Source of the DNA: Pradoshia sp. D12
GTDB lineage: Bacteria > Bacillota > Bacilli > Bacillales > Pradoshiaceae
Reading direction: 5' to 3'
DNA length: 64,000 nt
NCBI RefSeq assembly: GCF_008935075.1
Contig: NZ_CP044545.1
Span: 2,569,501 to 2,633,500, forward strand
Shown: one piece after another, positions 25,972 to 33,702 of the stretch
How positions within the stretch are numbered: the stretch's first letter is position 1
How the letters are laid out: each line of letters begins with the position of its first letter
The notes under the pieces: model-generated
Database searches by the model: none
Seen by the model: the letters and a program-made list of their open reading frames with translations, nothing else
Told to the model about the DNA's origin: nothing
Translations under genes and position numbers: made by a program

Positions 25972-26594
25972 TCCATTCGCTTTTTCTCTTGTTCAAACAG
26001 GTGGTTATACTTATCTAACTTCTCTTTGCGTTTCAAATATTCCGCAAAATATTTTGCTTTGTAATATTTGTTATAACCATTGTGTTCATTTTCGATATTA
26101 GTAAAAGCTGTTTCTAAATCAGTATTATTTATATACCAGTTTAGTCCATTTTCCGTAAATGTTTTTCCGATATCTTCCATAACTTCCTCAATATTAGATC
26201 CATCTGGCTCAACCCACCACATGTCAGTTCGATTTCTCTCAGCTGGGTTATCTAAATGACGAGTGTACTTGGATTGGTCAAGATTACAATTTAGTTCTTC
26301 TCGAAGATGACATTGGTACTCTTTAGGAAGCAACTCACCGTTGGTACCTTTTTTAATTTCCTCCTCACTTGGTATAAAGACATAATATATTCCAAGATCT
26401 ACGTAAATAGACATAGGTGGCCACCCTGAAACATCAGAAAAATAGTTTCCAACAGTACTGATTTTTAATACCCAAATGCATTGGTCAATCCAACGCCAAT
26501 TATTTCTTGTATTCAATTTATTGAAGTCATTTTCTTTTAATATAGGAGACAGTGATTTTCGAATTACTTTATTGATTTCAGGAGAACCAATCAT
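25965..26594 (-). CDS. DUF4304 family protein
   Basis: 209 residues. The opening INKVIRKSLSPILKENDFNKLNTRNNWRWIDQCIWVLKI and the following aromatic-rich region (GWPPMSIYVDLGIYYVFIP) fit the DUF4304 family of Firmicutes. No signal peptide or membrane helix; the C-terminal 40 residues are Lys/Glu-rich and probably helical. Families of this kind are often suspected immunity-type proteins, but no toxin gene lies nearby. It is the leftmost unit of the repeat-separated gene array. Confidence 0.72.
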   Translation of the reverse strand: MIGSPEINKVIRKSLSPILKENDFNKLNTRNNWRWIDQCIWVLKISTVGNYFSDVSGWPPMSIYVDLGIYYVFIPSEEEIKKGTNGELLPKEYQCHLREELNCNLDQSKYTRHLDNPAERNRTDMWWVEPDGSNIEEVMEDIGKTFTENGLNWYINNTDLETAFTNIENEHNGYNKYYKAKYFAEYLKRKEKLDKYNHLFEQEKKRMDS

Positions 26595-26640
26595 TATTAT
26601 TTACACCCTTATTCTCACTAACTTACATCTATTTCTCTTG

Positions 26641-26722
26641 AGCTAATCCGCCCCTTTTCTACATTAAGAAATTCAACACAAAAAGACATTAATCCTTCTG
26701 AATCAACGCCCAGTTAGTTTAA
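26641..26722 (-). repeat. array repeat, near-full copy (copy 2)
   Basis: Follows the consensus over its length: CTAAT-CCGCCCC box, AAGAAATTCAACACAAAAAG, GACATTAATCC, and the closing CAGTTAGTTTA. The central hairpin is imperfect. It separates the DUF4304 gene from the LRR gene. Confidence 0.85.
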
Positions 26723-26737
26723 TAAGAATTTTATCTG

Positions 26738-27928
26738 TTACCAATCTCTCCACTCATCGGTTATGTCACTCTTAGTTTCTAAGCCTGCTAACTCAGATAC
26801 AGACAATATGTATTCATGTAATTCCTCCCTTTCTGCAGTCTCAATGAAATAGTTATACTTTTCATTAAGCACGTTAATTTTTAAAACAACTTCCTTTACA
26901 CAGGTCAAAAGGGTTTTTGGAGATGTTTTTTCTTTCAAATCTTTAATTGTTTCTAAATAATCATTCAATGCTTTTTCTGTAGCCAAAATATTTTCGAGTG
27001 TAAACATATCATCCCCCTCTTCCATTCGTTCTCGCCAAAATAGGGTCGGATATAAAATGTTTTCCATTCTTGTATTAATTAAATCTTTACGTTTATGCGA
27101 AAAATGCTTTTTCTGTGTAAAATATACTGTCGGTATCATTTGGCAGTAACTCAAATCACCATCTTCAACATCTGTCTTTTCGAAGTTAAAAAAATTCAAT
27201 TTAGGTAATTCTTTCGCAAAAGCAATTGATTTCATACTCAAGCAAGATAATAAAGTTAGGTTTTCTAAATTTTTCATCTCCCCGATAGGAGAAAAATCTT
27301 GTATATTTTTGCAGTTCTCCATAATTAATTCTCTTAAGGTATTTTTTAAAAGCCCTATATCGGATATATCTGTCAATTTATTTAGTCCATACAAATTCAA
27401 CTCTTGTAATGCTCTAAATTGACCAATACCTTCGAATGATTCAATTTTTGCTTGTATCAGATGCAACACTTCCAGATTTTTAATTTCCCCAAGTTCAGCA
27501 AATGTCTTGGAATGTGGTTTATAATCCCATATCTGCATCCGCTTTAGATTCTTTAAATTAGACAGTCCTGTTGCTCTAGTCGGTAGTTCTCCATACAGTT
27601 CTTTAAGAGAGGTTAATTTCCCTAAATCCACTTTCACCTTTTTATCTAAATGATTCATAGATAGAGTTTTCAAGTTTTCAAGGAAGGATAAACCCTCGAA
27701 ATCTTTTATATTTCCACCACTCAGATTTAATATTTCAATATGCGGACATTCCTTCAAAAAATCGATATCCGGAAGATTATAATCCCCCATGACTGAGATT
27801 CTTTTGTAATTATGTCCTTTAATAAGCTCCAGGCTCTCGGATAAGTATTCGGAAGATACATTAAGCGTGTCTTCTGTCTCATCTCCATATCTAACTATTT
27901 CGATGTTACCAATTTTATATGCTTTCAT
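26738..27928 (-). CDS. leucine-rich-repeat protein
   Basis: 396 residues. From about residue 50 to 270 the protein is a row of SDS22/internalin-type repeats (patterns such as HIEILNLSGGNIKDFEGL, LKTLSMNHL, LEVLHLIQAKIESFEGI, LQELNLYGLNKLTDIS, LENLTLLSCLSMKSI). There is no signal peptide or LPxTG anchor, so it is cytosolic. The C-terminal 110 residues are helical and unassigned. Two in-frame starts exist; the ATG at 27928 has GGAGGA 4-5 bases upstream. Function unknown; protein-protein binding is likely. Confidence 0.82.
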   Translation of the reverse strand: MKAYKIGNIEIVRYGDETEDTLNVSSEYLSESLELIKGHNYKRISVMGDYNLPDIDFLKECPHIEILNLSGGNIKDFEGLSFLENLKTLSMNHLDKKVKVDLGKLTSLKELYGELPTRATGLSNLKNLKRMQIWDYKPHSKTFAELGEIKNLEVLHLIQAKIESFEGIGQFRALQELNLYGLNKLTDISDIGLLKNTLRELIMENCKNIQDFSPIGEMKNLENLTLLSCLSMKSIAFAKELPKLNFFNFEKTDVEDGDLSYCQMIPTVYFTQKKHFSHKRKDLINTRMENILYPTLFWRERMEEGDDMFTLENILATEKALNDYLETIKDLKEKTSPKTLLTCVKEVVLKINVLNEKYNYFIETAEREELHEYILSVSELAGLETKSDITDEWRDW

Positions 27929-27944
27929 AGTTCCTCCAAAACAT

Positions 27945-28000
27945 AGCTGCATAAAAATAGCTAATTATACAGCTCTTGTACTGAATATAGTTGTTAGTTG
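27945..28000 (-). repeat. array repeat, variant type, fragment (copy 3)
   Basis: Contains AGCTGCATAAAAA, then AGCT..ATACAGCTCTTG, like the copies at 29041 and 37032, and ends in GTTAGTTGATAAA. The GGCATT hairpin of the main type is replaced by an AGCT-based one. Confidence 0.55.
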
Positions 28001-28026
28001 ATAAATTAGGTTACAGATTTTGAAGT

Positions 28027-28911
28027 TCACAGAGAGTTAATAAAATCACCTTGAATGGGTTCTTTTCCGTCTTCAAAATGAATACGGATTGATTTTCCCT
28101 TTAAATAATCAGCTGAATTCATTACTTGAAAATGCAAGTGAGTTTCACTTGAGTTGCCCGAGTTTCCACATGTACCAAGAACCTGTCCTTTCTGGACTCT
28201 TTCTCCTTCTTTAACAAGGATAGAATGATTTTTCAAATGAGCAAGCATACTATACTCGTTATTTTGATGTTCTATTGTAATGCAATTTCCTTCAGGAAGT
28301 TCAGGATTCATTTCCCCTGGCACATTATCCTCGATTCCATCTATCACTTTTATCACTACACCATCTGCCGGGGCTAATATTTCCTTGTCATAAGCATAAT
28401 AGTTTTCATTTTTCTTTGGGTTATCGCTATAAGATTTACCGTTTTTCAAAATAAGTAAATCATACGCGTATCTTTGATCCTCATATACATAGTGATAATT
28501 GATAAACTGATTAGTTCCACCCCAGAAAACATACCATTCACCTTTTATCGGCATAATATATTTATTCATTGTATATTTCTGATCACTTTCAGGATGAGTG
28601 ATAAAAGGAGCAAGAGATAGGCTGTAAATTGTATTATTTTCTCCGAAGGATACACTTATAACTTTTTCTATGGCATTATCTAACCAGATATATTGTTTAA
28701 TACCATCTATTAAATTAGTAACCATTTCTAATGTATACTTTTCGACTCCAGCATTAAAATCTGTTCCATATTCAATGAATTGTTGTAAAGGTACAATATT
28801 TTTAAAATCAATTGTTGTTTGGTGATATATGGTTGAATACATTCCATTTAGAAAAGATTCTCCGAAATCCGAAGGTGAAACTTTAGATATTTCTGCTTGA
28901 TTCTCCTTCAA
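28027..28911 (-). CDS. M23 family metallopeptidase-like protein
   Basis: About 294 residues. The N-terminal 130 residues have no recognised family (DUF3887-like folds often sit here). The C-terminal M23/LytM domain is clear: APADGVVIKVIDG, the ENVPGEMNPELPEGNCITIEHQN segment, LAHLKNHSILVKEGERVQKGQVLGTCGNSG and THLHFQVM. The zinc His of the HxH motif (HLHF) and the earlier His in LAHL are present, but the first HxxxD ligand appears as YYAYDKEILAPADG without His, so zinc binding may be incomplete. No signal peptide is seen. I chose the TTG at 28911, with GGAGGAG upstream, over a TTG five codons earlier. Confidence 0.78.
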   Translation of the reverse strand: MKENQAEISKVSPSDFGESFLNGMYSTIYHQTTIDFKNIVPLQQFIEYGTDFNAGVEKYTLEMVTNLIDGIKQYIWLDNAIEKVISVSFGENNTIYSLSLAPFITHPESDQKYTMNKYIMPIKGEWYVFWGGTNQFINYHYVYEDQRYAYDLLILKNGKSYSDNPKKNENYYAYDKEILAPADGVVIKVIDGIEDNVPGEMNPELPEGNCITIEHQNNEYSMLAHLKNHSILVKEGERVQKGQVLGTCGNSGNSSETHLHFQVMNSADYLKGKSIRIHFEDGKEPIQGDFINSL

Positions 28912-29040
28912 ACTAAACTCCTCCAATTCTTTATAAACCTACCTAATATTGTTTCTTAGGCTAGAGATTTCCTTTAATAATTCTAGACTGTCTGACAGTA
29001 TGTACTTTTACAATATTCTTTATTTATTAGAAAAATCCTT

Positions 29041-29107
29041 CCTCTGCTAAACTGCCAGATAGCTGCATAAAAAAAAGAGCTATTTACAGCCCTTGAAATA
29101 GATTAAC
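29041..29107 (-). repeat. array repeat, variant type (copy 4)
   Basis: GCTAAACTGCC box followed by AGCTGCATAAAAAAAAGAGC and TATTTACAGCCCTTG. The AGAGCT/AGC hairpin replaces the usual GGCATT one. It lies 16 bases after the stop of the membrane-protein gene. Confidence 0.65.
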
Positions 29108-29122
29108 ACCCATGTCGATCAT

Positions 29123-29578
29123 TTATAACAGTTCCTTATTTTTATTGTAAGAACGTTTTAATGAAATATAATTGGTGAGGAACATCACTACACCTCCGAA
29201 TAATGTAAATCCTATTAGTTCACTCCAACCTCTAATACTTGAAGGCATATCAACCAATATTAAATAAAGTACAGTAAAAACAACAAAAAATGTAACTGTC
29301 TTAGAAAAGATAACTCTCATTTCTTTCATATAAGCTATTTTTGTTGCAACCTCCGTATATTCAATACCAGCTACGATATACCTTCCAAATATATAAATAA
29401 CGAATATGGATATGGCCAACAGTAAAATTATCTCTAAGTCGATAGAAGCATATTTGTTTACGAACATTATTAAAACAAGAAAAAGGAAAAGAAGTATCCC
29501 ACCTTCCGCGAAGAAATATAGCATCCTTTTTTCCTTATATTCATCATCAGGTATTAGAAAAGATATCCAAGATTTCAT
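29123..29578 (-). CDS. membrane protein paired with a Xre regulator
   Basis: 151 residues with four predicted membrane helices (about 24-42, 48-68, 90-110, 118-138) and charged termini. It overlaps the upstream Xre gene in a TGATG arrangement, so the two are coupled. Regulator plus small membrane protein pairs of this kind are common in Bacillus (DUF3278/DUF2178-like), but I cannot name the family surely. The ATG at 29578 has GGGAGGT upstream and is preferred over one six codons earlier. Confidence 0.75.
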   Translation of the reverse strand: MKSWISFLIPDDEYKEKRMLYFFAEGGILLFLFLVLIMFVNKYASIDLEIILLLAISIFVIYIFGRYIVAGIEYTEVATKIAYMKEMRVIFSKTVTFFVVFTVLYLILVDMPSSIRGWSELIGFTLFGGVVMFLTNYISLKRSYNKNKELL

Positions 29579-29775
29579 CAACTCTCTACCTCCCAAAATA
29601 ATTCATCTAACGTTCTATTAAGTTCTTTTGCTATTGCAACACAAAGATGAAGTGTCGGATTATATTCCCCCTTCTCAATCAATCCAATCGTCTGCCTCGT
29701 CACCCCTACTTTTCTTGCTAATTGTTCTTGGGTCATTGAAATTTTCATTCGTGTTATCTTTACATTATTTTTCAT
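29578..29775 (-). CDS. Xre-family transcriptional regulator
   Basis: 65 residues, a single Cro/CI helix-turn-helix: NVKITRMKISMTQEQLARKVGVTRQTIGLIEKGEYNPTL.LCVAIAKELNRTLDELFW. It is of the short YozG-like type. The ATG at 29775 follows AAGGTGG; a further upstream ATG lacks a suitable box. It probably controls its own promoter through the 12-bp inverted repeat just upstream, together with the coupled membrane-protein gene. Confidence 0.9.
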   Translation of the reverse strand: MKNNVKITRMKISMTQEQLARKVGVTRQTIGLIEKGEYNPTLHLCVAIAKELNRTLDELFWEVES

Positions 29776-29791
29776 ATATTCCACCTTACTC

Positions 29792-29831
29792 ATGTAAGAT
29801 ATAGTTTACATATGCAATTTATATCTTACAT
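29792..29831 (-). promoter_or_regulatory. inverted repeat, likely Xre operator
   Basis: ATGTAAGATATA (29792-29803) and TATATCTTACAT (29820-29831) are perfect 12-bp arms with a 16-base spacer containing a further GTTTACATATG. It lies directly upstream of the Xre start, so autoregulation is likely. Confidence 0.65.
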
Positions 29832-29884
29832 TAGATTTATATATAAAACAAAGAAACCGACTCTAATCATAAGGTGTTTAACTT

Positions 29885-29928
29885 AAAAAGGCATTAATCC
29901 ATCCTGGATCAAGGCCCTTGTTTGTTTA
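29885..29928 (-). repeat. array repeat, hairpin half only (copy 5)
   Basis: AAAAAGGCATTAATCC, loop, GGATCAAGGCCCTTGTTTG. The CTGCCCC half is missing. It lies between the divergent Xre gene and the DUF6429 gene. Confidence 0.7.
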
Positions 29929-30101
29929 AATATAAGTATTCACGACTATATTAATTGGTTAATTTCAAAAAATATAGAGCTTTCTATAGCTGATATTTTA
30001 AAGACTGCATGGAACCATTGATATTTACGTAAAGTATAGATTTGGTTTAGAATATTTCATAAATGAAAATAAACTAAAGAAAAATGAAAGGAATCAATCA
30101 T

Positions 30102-30341
30102 ATGAAAGATCAAATCGATGAATTAACTTTATTATTGTTGTATTTAACCTCTTTTAAAGATGATTATGGATTAGGAGAAGCTCAAAGAAGTTGGAAGGGA
30201 TATCCCTTTGAATCTCTAAATGAATTATCGGAAAAACATTTCATTATCGATAGTAAACGTTCAAAATCTGTTTACTTAACAGATGAAGGTATCGAGGAAG
30301 CTAAGAAACTAATAGAGAAATATCATATAAAAGACAACTGA
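30102..30341 (+). CDS. DUF6429 family protein
   Basis: 79 residues. IDELTLLLLYLTSFKDD, RSWKGYPFESLNELSEKHFI and SKSVYLTDEGIEEAK match DUF6429, small winged-helix-like proteins of unknown function in Firmicutes. GAAAGGA lies upstream of the ATG at 30102; the ATG 18 bases earlier overlaps that box. It is one of only a few plus-strand genes of the array and has its own terminator. Confidence 0.82.
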   Translation: MKDQIDELTLLLLYLTSFKDDYGLGEAQRSWKGYPFESLNELSEKHFIIDSKRSKSVYLTDEGIEEAKKLIEKYHIKDN

Positions 30342-30342
30342 G

Positions 30343-30368
30343 GAAATTCTCTAAAAAGAGAATTTCTT
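30343..30368 (+). terminator. terminator of the DUF6429 gene
   Basis: GAAATTCTCT (30343-30352) and AGAGAATTTC (30357-30366) form a perfect 10-bp stem with an AAAA loop, then TT. It begins 1 base after the stop codon. Confidence 0.75.
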
Positions 30369-30486
30369 AATCATTTAAACAGCTATGTATATATGACAAA
30401 GTACTTGTATATCAACTGCCCAGCGTAAGGATTCCACTTCTTTAAATTATTAGTTCTACAAAAAGGAATATAAACCCTTCTCTTTC

Positions 30487-30565
30487 GCTATTCTCCCCTT
30501 ATACTTTCATAAGAATTAAAGGCACAAAAAAGGCATTAACCCATCTTGGTTCACTGCCTCTATGA
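30487..30565 (-). repeat. array repeat, diverged near-full copy (copy 6)
   Basis: CTCCCC box, CTTTCATAAGAATTAAAGG, CACAAAAAAGGCATTAACCC and TGGTTCACTGCCTC: the same order as the consensus with several changes. Confidence 0.65.
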
Positions 30566-30608
30566 GCTCATTAATAATATTTATAAGCTTTATTATTCGA
30601 CTTCTATA

Positions 30609-31316
30609 TTAAGCTTTCTTCCCTATTTTATGATAAACAGACATGAAGATCCAAATAGCAGTTGGAAATGCGAATGCTCCAATGATCATAGATGCTAAAA
30701 TGTTAACTCCGATATCACGGACATATATCAACACAAAAACAGCTATTAAAAAGAGGAGGACTGGTATAGTTTTAAAAAGATTAATTAATCCTTTCTTTTC
30801 TTTTATCTTCCATTTATTATTGTACGTTGCAATAACAGTCATAGCTGCTGGAATGGCAATGGCAGTAGAAATAACTGCGGTTACAATAAGTATTGAATGC
30901 AATATACCAGAGCTTAGCATTGTTCCACCCCAAGCAAGTAGTGTGATTAAAACAACCGGAATCACAAAATAATTGATTGAACGGGCTGAACTTTCATACT
31001 TTTCAACAGCTGTGTCTCGATCACTATAAATCGGTTTCGTATCGGGTTTTGCTCGAAATAAATGTATATCTCCTGTGGAGGCAACATGTGACCATCCAGA
31101 GGCTGAGAAAAGGTCAAAATATTCATCATCTTCTTTTAAAGATCGATAATCTACACTGTAGATATAATCTGAGCTTTCGCCTTTTTTTAGTGTATAACCC
31201 ATTAACTTAAAATCACTGACATGCCATCCCTTCAAAGAATATCGTCGTAATTTCTCCATGTCCTTATCCTCAGCAAAAGCTAATCCCTCTGACATAATAT
31301 ACTTTGTTTGTCTCAT
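30609..31316 (-). CDS. DUF2812 membrane protein
   Basis: 235 residues. The N-terminal DUF2812 domain (AEDKDMEKLRRYSLKGWHVSDFKLMGYTLKKGESSDYIYSVDYR ... WSHVASTGDIHLFRAKP, about 16-90) is followed by four membrane helices (about 115-190 and 195-230). DUF2812 proteins are typically encoded with a PadR regulator, as here: the start overlaps the PadR stop by 4 bp (ATGA). They may sense membrane or antibiotic stress, but no activity has been shown that I know of. Expression should follow the PadR operators at 31656-31741. Confidence 0.88.
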   Translation of the reverse strand: MRQTKYIMSEGLAFAEDKDMEKLRRYSLKGWHVSDFKLMGYTLKKGESSDYIYSVDYRSLKEDDEYFDLFSASGWSHVASTGDIHLFRAKPDTKPIYSDRDTAVEKYESSARSINYFVIPVVLITLLAWGGTMLSSGILHSILIVTAVISTAIAIPAAMTVIATYNNKWKIKEKKGLINLFKTIPVLLFLIAVFVLIYVRDIGVNILASMIIGAFAFPTAIWIFMSVYHKIGKKA

Positions 31317-31630
31317 TCTTCTCCCTCCTTCAATCCCATTTCTGCTAATTGAATCATCTGTTTTCGTATGATTACATCTTCCTCTAATACTTCTCTGCCC
31401 TTGTCAGTAAGCAGGTACGTTTTACGCCTTGAATCCGACCCATCATACAAATAAATCCATTCTTGTTTTAATAACTTTTTAATAATCGTGTACATGGAAG
31501 CTGGCCCTACGTTAATGGCCCCATTTGTTGTTTCTTCAATTAAATTCATAATTGCGTAACCATGCCTTGGTTTAGTTAAAGCAGCCATAATATAAAACAT
31601 TGAATCAGTTAATTGCTCCGTTTTCTTCAA
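31313..31630 (-). CDS. PadR-family transcriptional repressor
   Basis: 105 residues, the short PadR class: MFYIMAALTKPRHGYAIMNLIEE (helix-turn-helix with the PRHGY motif), VGPASMYTIIKKLLKQEWI (recognition helix) and a wing with SRRKTYLLTDKGREVLEED. The start is TTG with AAGGTG upstream. Three palindromes upstream are likely operators. It is translationally coupled to the DUF2812 gene. Confidence 0.92.
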   Translation of the reverse strand: MKKTEQLTDSMFYIMAALTKPRHGYAIMNLIEETTNGAINVGPASMYTIIKKLLKQEWIYLYDGSDSRRKTYLLTDKGREVLEEDVIIRKQMIQLAEMGLKEGEE

Positions 31631-31655
31631 GGTATCACCTTCTATATCCTTTTAC

Positions 31656-31741
31656 GATATATCATAATATGATACATCTATTTAAAATCAATATATCACT
31701 TTGTGATATATATGTCCATACTTATATCATAAAATGATATA
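31656..31741 (-). promoter_or_regulatory. three tandem palindromic operators for PadR
   Basis: Three palindromes share TATATCA-N3-TGATATA: 31656-31678 (TATCATA-A-TATGATA core), 31691-31711 (ATATATCAC, 3 bases, GTGATATAT, perfect) and 31723-31741 (TATATCAT, AAA, ATGATATA, perfect). Centres are 34 and 31 bases apart, about three helical turns, so dimers would bind one face of the DNA. Confidence 0.78.
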
Positions 31742-31970
31742 TTAAAGTTTGATATTTGACCTTTATCATTAAAAAGGATCTATACAAATACAAATCGGGC
31801 TTTGTTTTGGAATATAAAATTCTTAAATGAATATGACAAAGGAATGTATCAGAAAGATTTGCAACAATACGAATACATGATTTTTTTATTAGAGTTATTA
31901 ATTGTGTTATTTCACTTTTAGGAAGTGAGATTAGTGAAGTTTTTGAAATTAGAATAACAAAAAATCGATT

Positions 31971-32138
31971 CTAATTAAAATGAGAATAAACAACAGCGAT
32001 CAATAATTTTGTGGCCCCGGAACAACAAATAAGCTTCTTGGTGCTGCGTACCACCATTGGAGGTTTGTTTTTAAAAGGTAAAGCGCCGAAAATTGTCAAA
32101 AAAAAGCAGGCTTGTCCGATAAAGATGTGCATTTCCAT
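31971..32138 (-). CDS. small ORF, 55 residues, hydrophobic start
   Basis: Starts with ATG GAA ATG at 32138 after a strong GGGGAGG box with good spacing. The product begins MEMHIFIGQACFFLTIFGALPF, one possible membrane helix, and has two adjacent Cys later. No family recognised. It lies in the 500-base gap between the PadR operators and the SUKH gene. The strong ribosome binding site is the only support, so it may be a remnant. Confidence 0.4.
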   Translation of the reverse strand: MEMHIFIGQACFFLTIFGALPFKNKPPMVVRSTKKLICCSGATKLLIAVVYSHFN

Positions 32139-32249
32139 TCAATCCTCCCCTTTCATTAAAAATATTTATAGAAAAAAGCCCCCAGTTGCCTGAGAACTTC
32201 TAACTTCAATTTCACTATTTAAATATTTTTATTCTTCTTTACCTCTATA

Positions 32250-33119
32250 TTATTCATCTTCATATGGTACTACTTCATATTCATCATCATCAAGAATTTG
32301 CTCCTCTTTTGCCTCTTCCATTTCTTTAATAAATTCGGTTATCAGAGTCGCATAATGGGCAACATTAGGGTGTTTCTTTAACTCATCCATTACCTTATTT
32401 ACAATAGGAAGATCATATTTAATCCTTTGGAAGCTTATGTATTGAAATAAAGTTGATCCTATCTTATCTTGAACCTTCTCTTTGGTTTCATTTAATAAAT
32501 TTAGGACATAGTTTTCTGTAATACTATTTTTCGGGTAATAGAATAAATTATCCAGTGCTTTTTTGATTTTAGTAAAATGACCTGATTGTAATAAAGAGAT
32601 TAATTCATCTTCTGGCATCGCATCTAATTTGTAATCCTCTTCTTCGTCAGGATTAAAGAAGTATAGCCCCTCTTCCTGGATGTATAAGTCCTTTATAAAT
32701 TCATCAAAATTATCAGCTAAAACAAAATCTAAATCTCCTTCTGTATCAATGTATGAAACAGCAGGCTCAACTCTATTATTCCTATAATCCAAAGCAAACC
32801 AAGTATGACCATCCCCATTTAATAAGACAAGTCCTTTAGGTAAATTCCATTCTTCAGTCATGTAAGCTGTATCTAAAATACCAGGCCATTCTCCAACTCC
32901 ACGCAGATGATCAAATTCCACAAAAAAGTTTCCATCTATTGGGCGTTTTCTTAAACGGAGAGCATTAAATCGAATAGACCCACCATTTTGTTCTAATAGC
33001 AACTTACGATAAGTTTTAGGGAGCTTGTGTCCCAGTTCCTTTTCAGCTTCTTCTAATTCAGCTTCAGTGACGGGTGGCCTTCTATAATAATCTTCACGTG
33101 CTTTAAGCCAAAATTTCAT
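32250..33119 (-). CDS. SMI1/KNR4 (SUKH) family protein
   Basis: 289 residues. The SUKH domain covers about 1-150: PPVTEAELEEAEKELGHKLPKTYRKLLLEQNGG (15-47), DHLRGVGEWPG, LPKGLVLLNGDGHTWFALDYRN and DFVLADNFDEFIKDL. The C-terminal 130 residues are helical and end in an acidic tail. SUKH proteins are often immunity proteins of polymorphic nuclease toxins, or orphan copies kept as protection. No toxin gene is adjacent, so this is an orphan. AAGGAGG precedes the ATG. Confidence 0.9.
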   Translation of the reverse strand: MKFWLKAREDYYRRPPVTEAELEEAEKELGHKLPKTYRKLLLEQNGGSIRFNALRLRKRPIDGNFFVEFDHLRGVGEWPGILDTAYMTEEWNLPKGLVLLNGDGHTWFALDYRNNRVEPAVSYIDTEGDLDFVLADNFDEFIKDLYIQEEGLYFFNPDEEEDYKLDAMPEDELISLLQSGHFTKIKKALDNLFYYPKNSITENYVLNLLNETKEKVQDKIGSTLFQYISFQRIKYDLPIVNKVMDELKKHPNVAHYATLITEFIKEMEEAKEEQILDDDEYEVVPYEDE

Positions 33120-33174
33120 AATTATCCTCCTTAAAACATTTCTTGATTTATAAATTCGAAGTTATTATCTTTCC

Positions 33175-33282
33175 TCAATTGTAATAACAGCCTTTTTTCT
33201 GATCTAAAAGAATAACACTTGCTCCCGTCTTAACAAGAGGGCTACTACCAACTATCTTCCTTAAATCCATAATACAAGCCAT
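33175..33282 (-). pseudogene. N-terminal stub of a NUDIX hydrolase
   Basis: 35 codons from an ATG at 33282: MDLRKIVGSSPLVKTGASVILLD near the start is the typical opening of ADP-ribose/diverse NUDIX hydrolases ('DLR..VG.RPL...GA.V.LL'). It ends after GCYYN at a TGA; the Nudix box and the rest are missing. The start lies directly next to a repeat fragment at 33283. Confidence 0.6.
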
Positions 33283-33325
33283 AAAAAGCGCCTTAAAATG
33301 AAACAACGGCTCTGTTAGTTTAAAT
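33283..33325 (-). repeat. array repeat, variant fragment (copy 7)
   Basis: AAAAAGCGCC..CGGCTCTGTTAGTTTAAA keeps the GTTAGTTTA end and a short GC hairpin, but not the GGCATT sequence. Confidence 0.5.
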
Positions 33326-33335
33326 ACATTTGAAA

Positions 33336-33572
33336 CTAATAGTTTCCAAAGTAATTCTTAAAACACCAAACCACAAGAAACATACTCACTATGCCCCAAG
33401 CAACGGTACTGCATATCCACCAAATTACAGATATGGCTTTTGATGAATTTTCCTCGTCTTCCATATTGACTTTTATAAAAGCTACCTTACTTTCCATACC
33501 TTTTTTCATAGAAGCGAGAATAACAAATCCCGTTATTATGAAAACAATAGTTATCCAGAATAATAAGTCCAC
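33336..33572 (-). CDS. small membrane protein
   Basis: 78 residues with two membrane helices (about 4-22 and 46-70) around a charged loop. GTG start with GGGAG upstream. No family recognised. It is flanked by array repeats on both sides. Confidence 0.65.
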   Translation of the reverse strand: MDLLFWITIVFIITGFVILASMKKGMESKVAFIKVNMEDEENSSKAISVIWWICSTVAWGIVSMFLVVWCFKNYFGNY

Positions 33573-33609
33573 CTTTTATAACTCCCTTTCCTTTCAATCC
33601 TCTTTATTC

Positions 33610-33690
33610 AACTAACCTGCCCCGTTTCTACAATAAGAATTTCAACATAAAAAGGCATTAATCCTTCTTGGATCAATACCCTTGTTAGTT
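33610..33690 (-). repeat. array repeat, full copy (copy 8, reference copy)
   Basis: 81 bp. Read on the minus strand: AACTAACAAGGGT, then the hairpin ATTGATCC, AAGAA, GGATTAATGCC with TTTTTA after it, then GTTGAAATTCTTATTG and AGAAACGGGGCAGGTTAGTT. Ends are AACTAAC and GTTAGTT. It lies 12 bases after the GNAT stop codon, so it also acts as that gene's terminator. Confidence 0.9.
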
Positions 33691-33702
33691 TAATAAGTAA
33701 GA

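Noticed and set aside
32011-32193. Plus-strand 60-codon frame
   Set aside because: No start signal; it is antisense to the small minus-strand frame with a strong GGGGAGG box.
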